Notes: generated by a model not told the origin, from the letters alone. DNA of 32,969 nt from JBBIOI01 sp037443425 (GCA_037443425.1 JBBIOI010000025.1:1-32969); one strand, 5' to 3'; counted from the stretch's first letter, positions 21,525 through 30,474 are shown. Made by a program: numbers and translations.

Positions 21525-21764
21525 ATGGCACAGAAAAAGGTTTCTGAAGTATTAAAATTGGTCGAATTCTTAAATGAAGAAATGAAAGAGGTATCAAAAA
21601 AACTCAGTCGTATAACACCAAAAGAGATTAGTGAGAAACTCGGTACCTTAGCTCTTCTCAGAGAGAAGATTCTAAATCTTCAATTAGATTTCCCACAGGA
21701 AATTGAGAAAAAGATTCTTGAACTTTATCCTTCAATAAATAAAACTAAACAAAAACCATCATAA
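21525..21764 (+). CDS. small coiled hypothetical protein
   Basis: The 79-residue protein is highly charged and helical, with heptad-like leucines (VLKLVEFLNEEMKEVSKKL, then KLGTLALLREKILNLQLDF). It probably forms a coiled coil or helical hairpin and ends in a lysine-rich tail. SD GGGAG lies 9 bases before the ATG, supporting expression. Its stop is 7 bases from the stop of the convergent MEMO gene. No family is recognised; it may be co-transcribed with the transglutaminase-fold gene 65 bases upstream. Confidence 0.65.
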   Translation: MAQKKVSEVLKLVEFLNEEMKEVSKKLSRITPKEISEKLGTLALLREKILNLQLDFPQEIEKKILELYPSINKTKQKPS

Positions 21765-21771
21765 ATGGTCT

Positions 21772-22998
21772 TTAACCATAGAAGGCAAGACTTGCAAATG
21801 AGACTACTGAGTGGGTCTCAGGTGTATAGGCCTGGTCATATTTAAGGAGTTTTCCTTTTTTTGCATCTATTACCTTTAGCATTGTATATATGGCTGAAAG
21901 ACCACAAATCCTTCTTCTATCTTTCTCTTTCATAACCATTGAAAAGAAACTTTCCCCATCTATTAGCTCAACATAGTTTAACATACTTAAGTCTTCTTCC
22001 CTAATGATTCTAAGGTCATATTCACCAATCCCCTGAGGATCTCCAAATTGAATCCCCATATGTGAGAGGTCGGCACTTGCAATATAGCAGATATCCCTCT
22101 TAAGGGATATGACCGAATCCTTGATAGCCATAACGAATTTATTAATAGCATCTGCCTCCATGGGAGAGACTCCTCTTTCTATAAAGTCATGTAAAGAACC
22201 ATTCAGTATAGGGATAATCTTTAAGGGTATTGGTTCAGGATAAAGATACCTGAGAAATATACACTGAAATTCTATAGAATGCTCACTCCTATGAGCAACT
22301 TCATCCTTAAAAAGGTCGTATGGGTATCTCGATTGAATTGCATCTACCAGTTCTTGATCCACAGGAAGCACACCTAAGGGGGTTACAAAATCCTTTCTTG
22401 TCAGGCAGAAAGGACTTTCCATGAAAGAATGTGAAGTCCCAAATATTATGAAATATCTTGATGAATTTCTTCTAAGCATCTCATCATATGCAAATGCGTA
22501 GCATTGACCTCCTCTCAAGAAATCAATATGAGGGGCAATAATCCCTTTTAATCCATAGGAATTATACTCATCCTTTTTAGGTTCTGAATTCAGATTTTTA
22601 AAATAACCTTCAAGTTGAAGCTTTAAATCATTGGCCTCTTTTTCATAGCTCTTTCCAGCAAATTGGGCCTCCCTTAAAGGAGATTTCTTAAATATCTCTT
22701 CCTTCTCTTCCAATGCCTTCTTAAACCTTTCTCCTTCAAGGAAAAGATTCTCTTCGAGCTGATTTATTATCTCCTCTATCTTTTCTCTGAAAAGGAAATC
22801 ACCAAACCTCCTCATATATTCTACCTGTATATCTAAGATCGAATGTTTTCCATCAAATAGAGAAACTATGAAATAAAGTGAAAGGGGAAGAAAGAGGGCC
22901 TTTTCGCTTACATTCTGAGGGTCCTGGAGACAGACGAATACTTGACCTGAACTTTTTACAGGAAATATATTAATGTTTCGGAGTTTTGGATAATCCAC
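21772..22998 (-). CDS. MEMO1-family protein (AmmeMemoRadiSam protein B) with extra N-terminal domain
   Basis: The 408-residue protein starts at GTG 22998, 8 bases after the Lon stop. Its C-terminal part (about 105-408) is a MEMO domain with the metal/redox residues in register: H157 (APHIDF), H190 (FGTSH), H313 (DLSHMG) and C365 (CGLSAIY). The spacing H313-C365 equals that of MEMO1 H192-C244. Residues 1-100 form an added domain, probably a small winged helix (SLFDGKHSILDIQVEYMRRFG resembles PqqD-type relatives). Family members occur with AMMECR1 and radical-SAM proteins in the AmmeMemoRadiSam system; neither partner gene is in this window. The function is unknown. Confidence 0.9.
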   Translation of the reverse strand: MDYPKLRNINIFPVKSSGQVFVCLQDPQNVSEKALFLPLSLYFIVSLFDGKHSILDIQVEYMRRFGDFLFREKIEEIINQLEENLFLEGERFKKALEEKEEIFKKSPLREAQFAGKSYEKEANDLKLQLEGYFKNLNSEPKKDEYNSYGLKGIIAPHIDFLRGGQCYAFAYDEMLRRNSSRYFIIFGTSHSFMESPFCLTRKDFVTPLGVLPVDQELVDAIQSRYPYDLFKDEVAHRSEHSIEFQCIFLRYLYPEPIPLKIIPILNGSLHDFIERGVSPMEADAINKFVMAIKDSVISLKRDICYIASADLSHMGIQFGDPQGIGEYDLRIIREEDLSMLNYVELIDGESFFSMVMKEKDRRRICGLSAIYTMLKVIDAKKGKLLKYDQAYTPETHSVVSFASLAFYG

Positions 22999-23006
22999 AG
23001 ATTATC

Positions 23007-25430
23007 TTATGAGGCATGAGCTTCTGTATGTTCATGCTTTTCCTTTTCAACACTCTCCTCTGGAACAGGCTTTAAAGCTAACTCAATTGCCTCATCCATC
23101 CTTTGAATAAATTTGAAGTTGAGTTGCGATCTAATATGCTCTGGAATCTCCTCAAGATCTTTCTCATTCTTCTTAGGAAGAATTATGGTCTTAATCCCTG
23201 CTCGCATTCCAGCCAGAACCTTCTCCTTAATCCCACCTACAGGAAGAACGAGGCCTCTTAGCGTAATCTCTCCTGTCATTGCAACATCACTTCTAACAGG
23301 TTTATTAGTTAAAAGGGAGGTAAGGGCAACAAACATTGTAATCCCTGCAGATGGCCCATCTTTGGGAATAGCCCCTGCAGGTACATGAATATGTATATCA
23401 TTCTTCTCAAAAAAGTCCTCATCAATCCCTAACTCTTTCGATTTGGAGCGGACATAAGCAAGGGCTGCCTGAGCCGATTCTTTCATCACATCACCAAGTT
23501 GACCTGTAAGGGTTAACCCCTTCTCACCTTTCATCTTTGTTGCTTCAACGAAGATTATATCACCTCCGGTTGGAGTCCATGCAAGACCTGTAGCCACACC
23601 AGGATCAGATGTCCTTTCTGCAACCTCTGGGAAAAATTTAACCGGCCCTAAAAATTTATGTAAAATATCCGGGGTAATAATCACCTTTTCTCTTATACCT
23701 CGGGCCACATCCTTTGCAACTCCCCTGCAGATGCTTGCTATCTCCCTTTCAAGATTTCTCACTCCAGCCTCTCGGGTGTAGGAACTTATTATTACCTGTA
23801 TGGCAGCATCCTCAAATTCGATCAGATCAGGGGTAAGTCCGTGCTCACTTATCTGTTTGGGAATTAAAAACTTTTTCGCAATCATCATCTTTTGATCTTC
23901 ACTATAGCCTGGAAGTTCAAGGGTCTCCATCCTGTCCCTCAGGGCAGGGGGAATGGTATCAAGTACATTTGCAGTGGTGATAAACATAACCTTCGAAAGA
24001 TCAAAAGGTAAATCTATGTAGTGGTCTGAAAATGAATAATTCTGCTCAGGGTCTAAAACCTCAAGGAGTGCAGATGAAGGATCACCTCGAAAATCCATAC
24101 CAATCTTATCCACTTCATCCAGCATAAAAACTGGATTATTTGATCCTGCCTTCTTAATTCCTTGGATAATCCTGCCTGGTAATGCACCTACATATGTCCT
24201 TCTATGACCCCTTATCTCGGCCTCATCCCGAACTCCTCCGAGTGAGATTCTTATGAATTTACGTCCCATGGCACGCGCAATTGATTTACCTAAGGAGGTC
24301 TTACCAACTCCTGGTGGTCCAACAAAACAAAGAATTGGCCCTTTCATATCAGCCTTCAACTTTCTAACTGCTAAATACTCAAGAATCCTTTTCTTAACCT
24401 TCTCTAAATCATAGTGATCCTCATCGAGAATCTTCTGTGCATTGTCAATATCGAGATTATCCTCTGTAGTAACCGACCAAGGAAGCTCTACTAACCAGTC
24501 TAAATAAGTTCTTGCTACTGTATACTCTGCAGATGCTGGAGGAATCCTTGATAAACGTTCTAACTCCTTTTCAGCTGCAGCTACAACATCTGGAGGCATC
24601 TTTGCCTTTTTAATCTTCTCTCGAATCTCTTTTATTTCTGTTGAATGTTCATCCAGTTCACCAAGCTCCTTTTTTATTGCCTTTAGTTGTTCACGCAGGT
24701 AGTACTCCCTTTGGGTTCTATCCATATCTTCTTTGACTTGTGACTGGATCTTGTTGCCCAATTCCAGAACCTGGACCTCTTTGTTGAGCAATAGGTGAAC
24801 CTTTGTAAGTCGCTCACGAACATCGAATGTCTCTAATATACCCTGCTTATCAGCAGTTGAAAGGTTAAGGTTTGACGCAATAAGATCAGCAAGGATAGAT
24901 GGCGATTTAACATTATTTACCATAGTTCCAAGCTCGGCTGTCAGATACGGAGCCAGTTCAACAGCCCTCTGGAAGAGATTTTTCAGATTCATCATTAGGG
25001 CCTCAATCTCTACCCCTGGCTCATAGATTTCATCAACAACCTCAATCCTTGCCTTAAAATATGGATCGCGTTGTAGATACTCCTTCACCCTTATCCTTGA
25101 AATACCTTGAACAATAACACGCTGGCTTCCATCAAGCTCTCGGATCATTCTAAGGATTAATGCAGCAACACCAACCGAATATAGGTCATTCTCTTTAGGG
25201 TCCTCTGTCTCTGAACGTTTCTGGGTTACAACACCAATTATCCGATCCGAATCCATAGCATCATCGATCAATTTGACCGATTTTTTTCTACCAACCATAA
25301 TCGGAAGGATGAGATCTGGGTAAAGGACAGTGCCCCTTAAAGGAAGTATAGGAAGCTCACTTGGGATATGTACCTTTTCGGTCTTCCCTTTTTCTTCCTT
25401 ATCAGCACCACCTCTGGGTAAAAATATCAT
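23007..25430 (-). CDS. lon: ATP-dependent protease Lon
   Basis: The 807-residue protein is of normal LonA length. It has an N-terminal substrate-binding domain (about 25-215, LPILPLRGTVLYP), a coiled region, an AAA+ domain with Walker A GPPGVGKT (371-378) and Walker B FMLDEVDK, and an S16 protease domain with catalytic S694 (GPSAG) and K737. The S-K gap of 43 equals E. coli Lon (S679, K722). The acidic/histidine-rich tail (EKEKHEHTEAH) is variable. Lon degrades damaged and regulatory proteins in the cytoplasm. SD AGGAGG lies 5 bases before ATG, and an extended -10 promoter lies just upstream. Confidence 0.97.
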   Translation of the reverse strand: MIFLPRGGADKEEKGKTEKVHIPSELPILPLRGTVLYPDLILPIMVGRKKSVKLIDDAMDSDRIIGVVTQKRSETEDPKENDLYSVGVAALILRMIRELDGSQRVIVQGISRIRVKEYLQRDPYFKARIEVVDEIYEPGVEIEALMMNLKNLFQRAVELAPYLTAELGTMVNNVKSPSILADLIASNLNLSTADKQGILETFDVRERLTKVHLLLNKEVQVLELGNKIQSQVKEDMDRTQREYYLREQLKAIKKELGELDEHSTEIKEIREKIKKAKMPPDVVAAAEKELERLSRIPPASAEYTVARTYLDWLVELPWSVTTEDNLDIDNAQKILDEDHYDLEKVKKRILEYLAVRKLKADMKGPILCFVGPPGVGKTSLGKSIARAMGRKFIRISLGGVRDEAEIRGHRRTYVGALPGRIIQGIKKAGSNNPVFMLDEVDKIGMDFRGDPSSALLEVLDPEQNYSFSDHYIDLPFDLSKVMFITTANVLDTIPPALRDRMETLELPGYSEDQKMMIAKKFLIPKQISEHGLTPDLIEFEDAAIQVIISSYTREAGVRNLEREIASICRGVAKDVARGIREKVIITPDILHKFLGPVKFFPEVAERTSDPGVATGLAWTPTGGDIIFVEATKMKGEKGLTLTGQLGDVMKESAQAALAYVRSKSKELGIDEDFFEKNDIHIHVPAGAIPKDGPSAGITMFVALTSLLTNKPVRSDVAMTGEITLRGLVLPVGGIKEKVLAGMRAGIKTIILPKKNEKDLEEIPEHIRSQLNFKFIQRMDEAIELALKPVPEESVEKEKHEHTEAHAS

Positions 25431-25465
25431 AATTACCTCCTGTAGAAACTACCTTTTCCATACTA

Positions 25466-25499
25466 ATTATAACATAATCATTACTATTTATGCTGTCAA
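25466..25499 (-). promoter_or_regulatory. promoter of lon
   Basis: On the minus strand a perfect extended -10, TGTTATAAT (25474-25466), lies 35 bases before the lon ATG. A TTGACA box (25499-25494) lies further up, but 22 bp from TATAAT. With 17-bp spacing the hexamer would be TATGTT. The box overlaps the last codons of the zinc-ribbon gene. No CIRCE-type heat-shock repeat is seen. Confidence 0.55.
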
Positions 25500-25726
25500 T
25501 GTGGCTCGTATGGCTTTTTACAAATATTACAGACCCCATCCTCATTAATAGTCCCCACACAACTTCCATCGCTACAGGGTATCCTTTCTCCAGAATCGAC
25601 TTCAATCCTCTCTCTTTTTATTAGACTTCCACAGATATAGCAATAAACACTTGCTTCAGGGGTTTCTCCACCACACGCTTCACATATAATTGTTGGTAAA
25701 ATTTTATCACAGTGGGGACATTTCAT
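25496..25726 (-). CDS. small zinc-ribbon protein
   Basis: The 76-residue protein has ten cysteines, at 3, 6, 15, 18, 29, 32, 51, 56, 66 and 69, mostly as CxxC knuckles (CPHC, CEAC, CYIC, CNIC), enough for two or more zinc ribbons. No helix-turn-helix or enzyme motif is visible. The ATG directly follows the stop of the preceding gene, and its Shine-Dalgarno (GGAGG) lies inside that gene's final Glu codons, so the pair is translationally coupled. It is probably a protein- or nucleic-acid-binding adaptor. Lon follows 65 bases downstream with its own promoter. Confidence 0.8.
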   Translation of the reverse strand: MKCPHCDKILPTIICEACGGETPEASVYCYICGSLIKRERIEVDSGERIPCSDGSCVGTINEDGVCNICKKPYEPH

Positions 25727-25936
25727 TTATTCCTCCTCGAGCTGGAGACCTCTTATAAACCTCTCTATGTCCCTCTTATTACGCCTTAATTCATAAAGAA
25801 GCCTTCTTGTCTCCTCATCAGGGAATAGGCGGTTAAGGTCATAATCACGTCCGGGAAAGAGGGTATTAAGGTCGATCTCCCTTTTTTTTGTATCCTGAGA
25901 ATCAATATTTATAATCTTATCCTCTTTTTCTTCCAT
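25727..25936 (-). CDS. small charged protein with duplicated DLNxLFP motif
   Basis: The 69-residue acidic/basic protein has no membrane segment. Residues 22-41 hold two copies of a short motif, DLNTLFP and DLNRLFP, eleven residues apart (offset), with YD before the second. A helical, Arg-rich segment follows (LLYELRRNKRDIERFIRGLQLEEE). The repeated linear motif suggests docking to a partner. The last codons provide the ribosome site for the zinc-ribbon gene. I do not recognise a family. Confidence 0.65.
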   Translation of the reverse strand: MEEKEDKIINIDSQDTKKREIDLNTLFPGRDYDLNRLFPDEETRRLLYELRRNKRDIERFIRGLQLEEE

Positions 25937-26050
25937 TCCCTAATCATCTTTCTTTATAGGATAACCCTTTCCATTTGTCAATATAAGATTGGGAAAGGCC
26001 TGAAAAACTATTTAGTGTATATATTTTTATAAAGTGAACAGTCTCAAACT

Positions 26051-26150
26051 GTCATTGCGAGATAAAGCCTGAAGCAATCTCTTAAAAATTTTTATTCCGA
26101 GCTAAGGAAGAAACCTATGAGATTGCCACGACCTTCAAGCTCGCAATGAC
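26051..26150. repeat. inverted pair of GTCATTGCGAG...GCAATCTC elements
   Basis: The left arm, 26051-26081, reads GTCATTGCGAG, 12 variable bases, GCAATCTC. The right arm, 26119-26150, is the same in reverse (GAGATTGCC...CTCGCAATGAC). The ends are conserved and the middle varies. A similar element is complete at 30197-30224. Confidence 0.75.
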
Positions 26151-26156
26151 TTCCTC

Positions 26157-26193
26157 GGATTGCCACACACCCTTTTTGGGTCTTCGCAATGAC
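26157..26193 (-). repeat. third CATTGCGA-type repeat
   Basis: On the minus strand it starts GTCATTGCGAAGACC and ends GGCAATCC. The central ACCC TTTTT GGGT (26169-26181) is a hairpin. The sequence after it, CAATGACTGAT then a run of A and GC, is also found after the half-element at 30359-30372, so the two share a longer unit. Confidence 0.6.
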
Positions 26194-26233
26194 TGATTTA
26201 AAAAAGCTATATTTTGGAAAATACCTGGCTCCT

Positions 26234-28303
26234 TCAATTACTGAAGGCCTTCTCATAAAGCCTGTAGTAAACCCCTTTTCGAGCAATAAGTTCAGAATGT
26301 GAGCCTTCCTCCAAGATCCTTCCTTTATGAAGCACCACTATTCTATCTGCATTTTGTATTGTTGAAAGACGATGGGCAATTATAATTGAAGTTCTTCCTT
26401 CTATCAATCTCTTGATTCCGTCCTGAACCAATCTTTCGGTTTCAGGGTCAACATTAGATGTTGCTTCATCAAGTATTAGAATCTTTGGGTTTTTGTAAAG
26501 TGCCCTTGCAAGTGATAGGAGTTGTCTTTCTCCAGCCGAAAGCCTTTCTCCTCCCTCACCAACCTGTGTCTGATATCCACGGGGTAATCTGTTAATAAAA
26601 TTTTCTGCGTTCACAAACCTCGACACTTCCCTTAAACTATTGCCATTCACACCCTTTTCTCCCAGTCTTATATTCTCTTCAATATCTCCTGCGAATAAGA
26701 ATGTCTCCTGCATAACAAAACCTATCTGCGAACGTAGTTTATGCAAATCCCACCTCTTTATGTCAATCCCATCTACAAGAATACATCCTTCATCAACATC
26801 ATAGAATCTTTCCAGCAGATTAAATAAAGTGGTTTTCCCAGCACCTGTAAGTCCTACAATAGCTAAGCTCTCGCCCTTTCGGACTTTAAACGAAATATTC
26901 TTTAAAACCCTTTCTTCTCCATTATAAGAAAATGAAACATTTCGGAATTCAATCTCTCCATCAACCTCTTTTCTGACAAGGTCTGCGGAATCTTGCCTCT
27001 CTTTTCTATTTTCCATTAACGAAAAGATCCTTTCCAGAGATGCTATTGCTGATTGAAGTATATTATATTTTTCGGATAGATCTCGAATCGGCTGGAAGAA
27101 CATCCTCATATATGACAGGAAGGCTACAAGCGTACCAAGGCTTAAAGACTCCTGAATAACCTTCCCTCCTCCAAACCAGATAATGAAACCTATCATTCCT
27201 GTTGCCAAGACTTCAATCAAGGGAACAAAAAGTGCATATATGGATATTTGCCTTAGATTTGCCATAAAGTATCTATCGTTTATATTCTGAAATCTCTTTA
27301 AATTCTCTTTCTCCCTCTGGAAAAGTTGAACTATTTTTATACCTGAAAGTACCTCTTGAAGAAAACCGTTAAGTTCAGAGAGCCTTTTTCTAATCTCTCT
27401 AAAAACGTCTCTTGCCTTATTGCTGAATATCAGTGTGATAAAAAAAATAATCGGGATAATCAAGAAAGAGATAGATGAAAGCTCTTTATTTAATTGTAAA
27501 AGAATAACGATCGTTCCAATTAGTAGAAGTGAATCTTTTAATAGATTTACTATTACAGAAGAGAACATCTCGTGAACGTTCTGAATATCATTTGTTAGCC
27601 TTGTTGTTAGCTTTCCAACTGGATTCTTATCAAAAAAAGAAATTGGCAGGCTTTGAAGATGTAAAAAAGCACTCATTCTCAGGTCGTGCATCATCCTCTG
27701 TCCACTTAACTCCATACAGAAGACCTGTAAATAGTTTAATAAAAAATTAAAAATCATTATAAATATGACAATTATCGCTAATCTAAGGACTCCCCTTATA
27801 TCCATTGCCCTTAAATCAATTATCTTATCTTTTTTTAATGCCTTCATCTCCTCCAACGATATGAATTCAGGGAAATTCTTCTTATCATGAGCTATCACTG
27901 GATTTACATAAAATCTTTTCTCAGAAATAAAACCTAATTTCTGTAGCCTCTCCAATTCCCTTTTATCCATAGATTGAACAACATCAGATGGAATAAGAAA
28001 CCTTTGGCTGTCTCCTGTTGGAATAAGACGATCCCCATAGCGAGACAAGAAATTTCTTATATGCATTGATTGATCATCTTTTATAAAAAGCTCTCTTGCA
28101 TAATTGATAATATATCGATCTATTGCCTCTTTTGTTAAATATGGAATGGCAAGATCAAGTAAAGTTATGATTAATACAGATATAAGGGATATAATAATTA
28201 ATAACGATTGTGGTCTAATAAATTTCCATAATTTTGCAATTAGTTTGAGATCGTATGGCTTTCCAAATTTCCCTTCTTCAATATATCCAAAATCTGTATA
28301 CAT
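26234..28303 (-). CDS. ABC exporter half-transporter with large extracytoplasmic insert
   Basis: The 689-residue protein fuses six membrane helices to an ATPase. Between helix 1 (33-52) and helix 2 (173-195) there is an insert of about 100 polar residues (65-165), absent from MsbA-like proteins, which should face outside. The ATPase has Walker A GLTGAGKTT (484-492), Walker B ILDEATSNVD (catalytic E613) and H-loop IIAHR. Its signature is LSAGERQ (588-594), not LSGGQ. With the gene just upstream (start 28303 is 19 bases after that stop) it forms a heterodimer, probably exporting lipids, peptides or drugs. SD AAGGAG precedes the ATG. Substrate unknown. Confidence 0.93.
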   Translation of the reverse strand: MYTDFGYIEEGKFGKPYDLKLIAKLWKFIRPQSLLIIISLISVLIITLLDLAIPYLTKEAIDRYIINYARELFIKDDQSMHIRNFLSRYGDRLIPTGDSQRFLIPSDVVQSMDKRELERLQKLGFISEKRFYVNPVIAHDKKNFPEFISLEEMKALKKDKIIDLRAMDIRGVLRLAIIVIFIMIFNFLLNYLQVFCMELSGQRMMHDLRMSAFLHLQSLPISFFDKNPVGKLTTRLTNDIQNVHEMFSSVIVNLLKDSLLLIGTIVILLQLNKELSSISFLIIPIIFFITLIFSNKARDVFREIRKRLSELNGFLQEVLSGIKIVQLFQREKENLKRFQNINDRYFMANLRQISIYALFVPLIEVLATGMIGFIIWFGGGKVIQESLSLGTLVAFLSYMRMFFQPIRDLSEKYNILQSAIASLERIFSLMENRKERQDSADLVRKEVDGEIEFRNVSFSYNGEERVLKNISFKVRKGESLAIVGLTGAGKTTLFNLLERFYDVDEGCILVDGIDIKRWDLHKLRSQIGFVMQETFLFAGDIEENIRLGEKGVNGNSLREVSRFVNAENFINRLPRGYQTQVGEGGERLSAGERQLLSLARALYKNPKILILDEATSNVDPETERLVQDGIKRLIEGRTSIIIAHRLSTIQNADRIVVLHKGRILEEGSHSELIARKGVYYRLYEKAFSN

Positions 28304-28322
28304 AAGGCTCCTTCATCTTAAA

Positions 28323-30077
28323 TTACGAGTCGATGCCTTCGATCTCTTCCTCAATCTTGCTTTGCCAGTAAATCCTCGAATATATACCACCCTTCTCAAG
28401 AAGAAATGAGTGACTACCTTCTTCTACAATTCTACCATTGTCCAAAACTACTATTCGATCCGATTTACGAAGTGATGCAATACGATGAGTTACAATAATT
28501 ACGGTCCTTCCTTGAAAAAACCTTTCTAATCCCTCAAGTATCTTTTCTTCTGTATGTATATCTACTGATGAAAGTGCATCATCCAATATTAGTATACTTG
28601 GATTCATCAATAATGTCCTTGCAATACCGATTCTCTGCTTCTGACCTCCTGAAAGTGTAATCCCCCTTTCACCTACCAGTGTTTCCATACCATCTGGAAA
28701 TCCCATAATCTCATTATATATCTGTGCAATTTCTGCAACTTCCTTGACCTCTCTATCCTCTGCATCAAACTTACCAAAAACTATATTCTCTCTAACAGTG
28801 CCCGTAAATAGAAATGTCTCTTGTGGAACATATCCTATCGAAGATCTTAACGTCCTTATAGGAATTTTGTGAATCTCCATACCATCTAAAAAGATTGAAC
28901 CCTCGGGTGGTTCAAGAATTCTTGTAACAAGATCACAAAGAATTGTCTTCCCAGAGCCTGTTTTACCAACAATAACCAGACGCTCTCCTTGATTAATATT
29001 CAAATTTATATCCTTTATGATAGGTTCACCATTTTGTTTTCCATTTCCATAGGTTAATCCTTTTATCTCAATCCTTCCCCTTAATCTATCTATTTTGACA
29101 ACATATGGATAATCATAGACCTTAGGCTTTTCTTCAAATATTCGATTCAACCTTTCCATTGACGCAGACCCACGTTGAATTATATTTATTGCCCAGCCAA
29201 GTGCCATCATTGGCCATGTAAGCATTCCAAGATAGCTTAAAAATGCTACAAAGTCTCCCATTGAGATTGATTGTAAAATGGTTAATTTGCCTCCAAAATA
29301 AAGTACAATAACGGTTGAGATATTTGATAAGAAAAGTAGAAGTGGGAAAAACATGCCCCAAACCTTCGTAAGATTAACACTCTTCTGTATGTAATCCCTT
29401 CCTATATTTTCGAGTTTTTTCTTTTCACTATCCTCAAGTACATAAGCCTTAACAACCCTGATACCAACAATAGACTCTCTAACCCTTTCCATAAGCAATC
29501 CAAATGCCTTTTGAAGGATTTCAAATCGTCTGTGAATCATCTTACTAAAGAAAAGCGTTCCTAATGTGATAAATGGCATTGGTATGATTGCATATAATGT
29601 CAACAAAGGTTGAATATATATCATGAAAAAGATTGTGAGTATGCCAAGGACAATTGTATCTACCCAAAATACTAAACCCATTGCAAGTGACATCCTTACA
29701 GCCTCGATATCATTTGTGGCATGGGCCATTATCTCTCCAACCCTTGTTTTTGAAAAATAATTGTATGAAAGTGTTTGAAGATGTTTAAAAAGGCGCTCTC
29801 TTAATGCCTTCTCTATATGCCTCGCAGAGCCTAAAATAAAGTATCTCCATACATAACGTAACCCACCTATTATAATTGCAATAATGAGTATCTGTATAGC
29901 ATAGATAATCAATCCGTTCGGAGTGGCTTTACCTGCTGTAAGGTCATCTACTGCAAATTTTATAATTCGAGGAATAAATAGCTGTAGAAGATCAACAATA
30001 AGCAGGGCTATGAGTCCGATGATTATCTGAAAGCGATTCTTTTTTAAATCCTCTTTTAGTCTTATGAATGCCTTCAT
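28323..30077 (-). CDS. ABC exporter half-transporter, degenerate Walker B partner
   Basis: The 584-residue protein has six membrane helices and an ATPase. Walker A is GKTGSGKT (371-378), the signature is LSGGQKQR (475-482) and the H-loop is VTHR. Walker B reads ILILDDALSSVD, so the catalytic Glu is Asp (D500). In heterodimeric exporters such as TM287/288 this marks the non-hydrolysing site, made of this subunit's Walker motifs and the partner's signature, here the altered LSAGE. The partner's Walker B (with Glu) and this LSGGQ form the active site. It is the first gene of the pair; the ribosome site is weak. Confidence 0.93.
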   Translation of the reverse strand: MKAFIRLKEDLKKNRFQIIIGLIALLIVDLLQLFIPRIIKFAVDDLTAGKATPNGLIIYAIQILIIAIIIGGLRYVWRYFILGSARHIEKALRERLFKHLQTLSYNYFSKTRVGEIMAHATNDIEAVRMSLAMGLVFWVDTIVLGILTIFFMIYIQPLLTLYAIIPMPFITLGTLFFSKMIHRRFEILQKAFGLLMERVRESIVGIRVVKAYVLEDSEKKKLENIGRDYIQKSVNLTKVWGMFFPLLLFLSNISTVIVLYFGGKLTILQSISMGDFVAFLSYLGMLTWPMMALGWAINIIQRGSASMERLNRIFEEKPKVYDYPYVVKIDRLRGRIEIKGLTYGNGKQNGEPIIKDINLNINQGERLVIVGKTGSGKTILCDLVTRILEPPEGSIFLDGMEIHKIPIRTLRSSIGYVPQETFLFTGTVRENIVFGKFDAEDREVKEVAEIAQIYNEIMGFPDGMETLVGERGITLSGGQKQRIGIARTLLMNPSILILDDALSSVDIHTEEKILEGLERFFQGRTVIIVTHRIASLRKSDRIVVLDNGRIVEEGSHSFLLEKGGIYSRIYWQSKIEEEIEGIDS

Positions 30078-30196
30078 TTTGAGCTACTATTTAAATGTTA
30101 ATAAACCGATTGTAAAAAAGTCAATAAATTAGGCCTAAAATTTAAATATCCCTGAAAACACCTGATGAGCAAATCGTGCCAATCTCAACCTGGATA

Positions 30197-30224
30197 GTCA
30201 TTGCGAGCGAAGCGTGGCAATCTC
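30197..30224 (+). repeat. complete GTCATTGCGAG...GCAATCTC repeat
   Basis: It starts GTCATTGCGAGCGAAGC and ends GTGGCAATCTC, 28 bp. This is the cleanest copy in the window. A degenerate half, CGTGCCAATCTC (30175-30186), lies just upstream. Such elements are seen as dispersed non-coding repeats in several anaerobe genomes. Confidence 0.75.
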
Positions 30225-30301
30225 TTTTTATTAATTGATGTCTTTCCCCCTATGTTTCTCCTTCCCATTCTTTCAGGAACTTTTTCAAATACTTTCATTT
30301 G

Positions 30302-30335
30302 GAGATCTCTGAAAAATTATTTGAAAATCCTTTCC
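30302..30335 (+). repeat. 34-bp dispersed AT-rich repeat, copy 3
   Basis: It reads GAGATCTCTGAAAAATTATT and continues TGAAAATCCTTTCC. It matches copies at 4508-4541 and 17299-17332 at 29 of 34 positions each. Confidence 0.65.
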
Positions 30336-30445
30336 GTTGTGGGATGTGGGTAAAAAAGCGCTCACAATGACTGATAAAAAAAGCCATTTTTTAACCATAT
30401 TCCCCAGTCTTTCAAAGAATTTTTCAGGAATCCCAATTGTGTGTC

Positions 30446-30474
30446 TTGACAAATCTTTATTATTTTTGTGAAAT
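30446..30474 (+). promoter_or_regulatory. promoter of the HEAT-repeat gene
   Basis: TTGACA (30446-30451), a 17-bp spacer and TGAAAT (30469-30474, four of six) predict a start near 30481, about 22 bases before the ATG at 30503. GAAGAGAA supplies the ribosome site. Confidence 0.55.

Larger units (their letters stand above)
25937..26233 (+). other. gene-free gap filled by repeats
   Basis: The gap holds the repeat core CTGAAAAACTATTTA (26000-26014) and three copies of the CATTGCGA palindromic element (26051-26081, 26119-26150, 26157-26193). The first two are inverted around a 37-nt spacer, so a transcript could fold into a long hairpin. No convincing ORF is present. Confidence 0.7.

Noticed and set aside
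26092..26286. 64-codon minus-strand frame running through the repeat cluster into the ABC gene.
   Set aside because: Formed by repeats and by the shifted frame of the ABC tail; no ribosome site.
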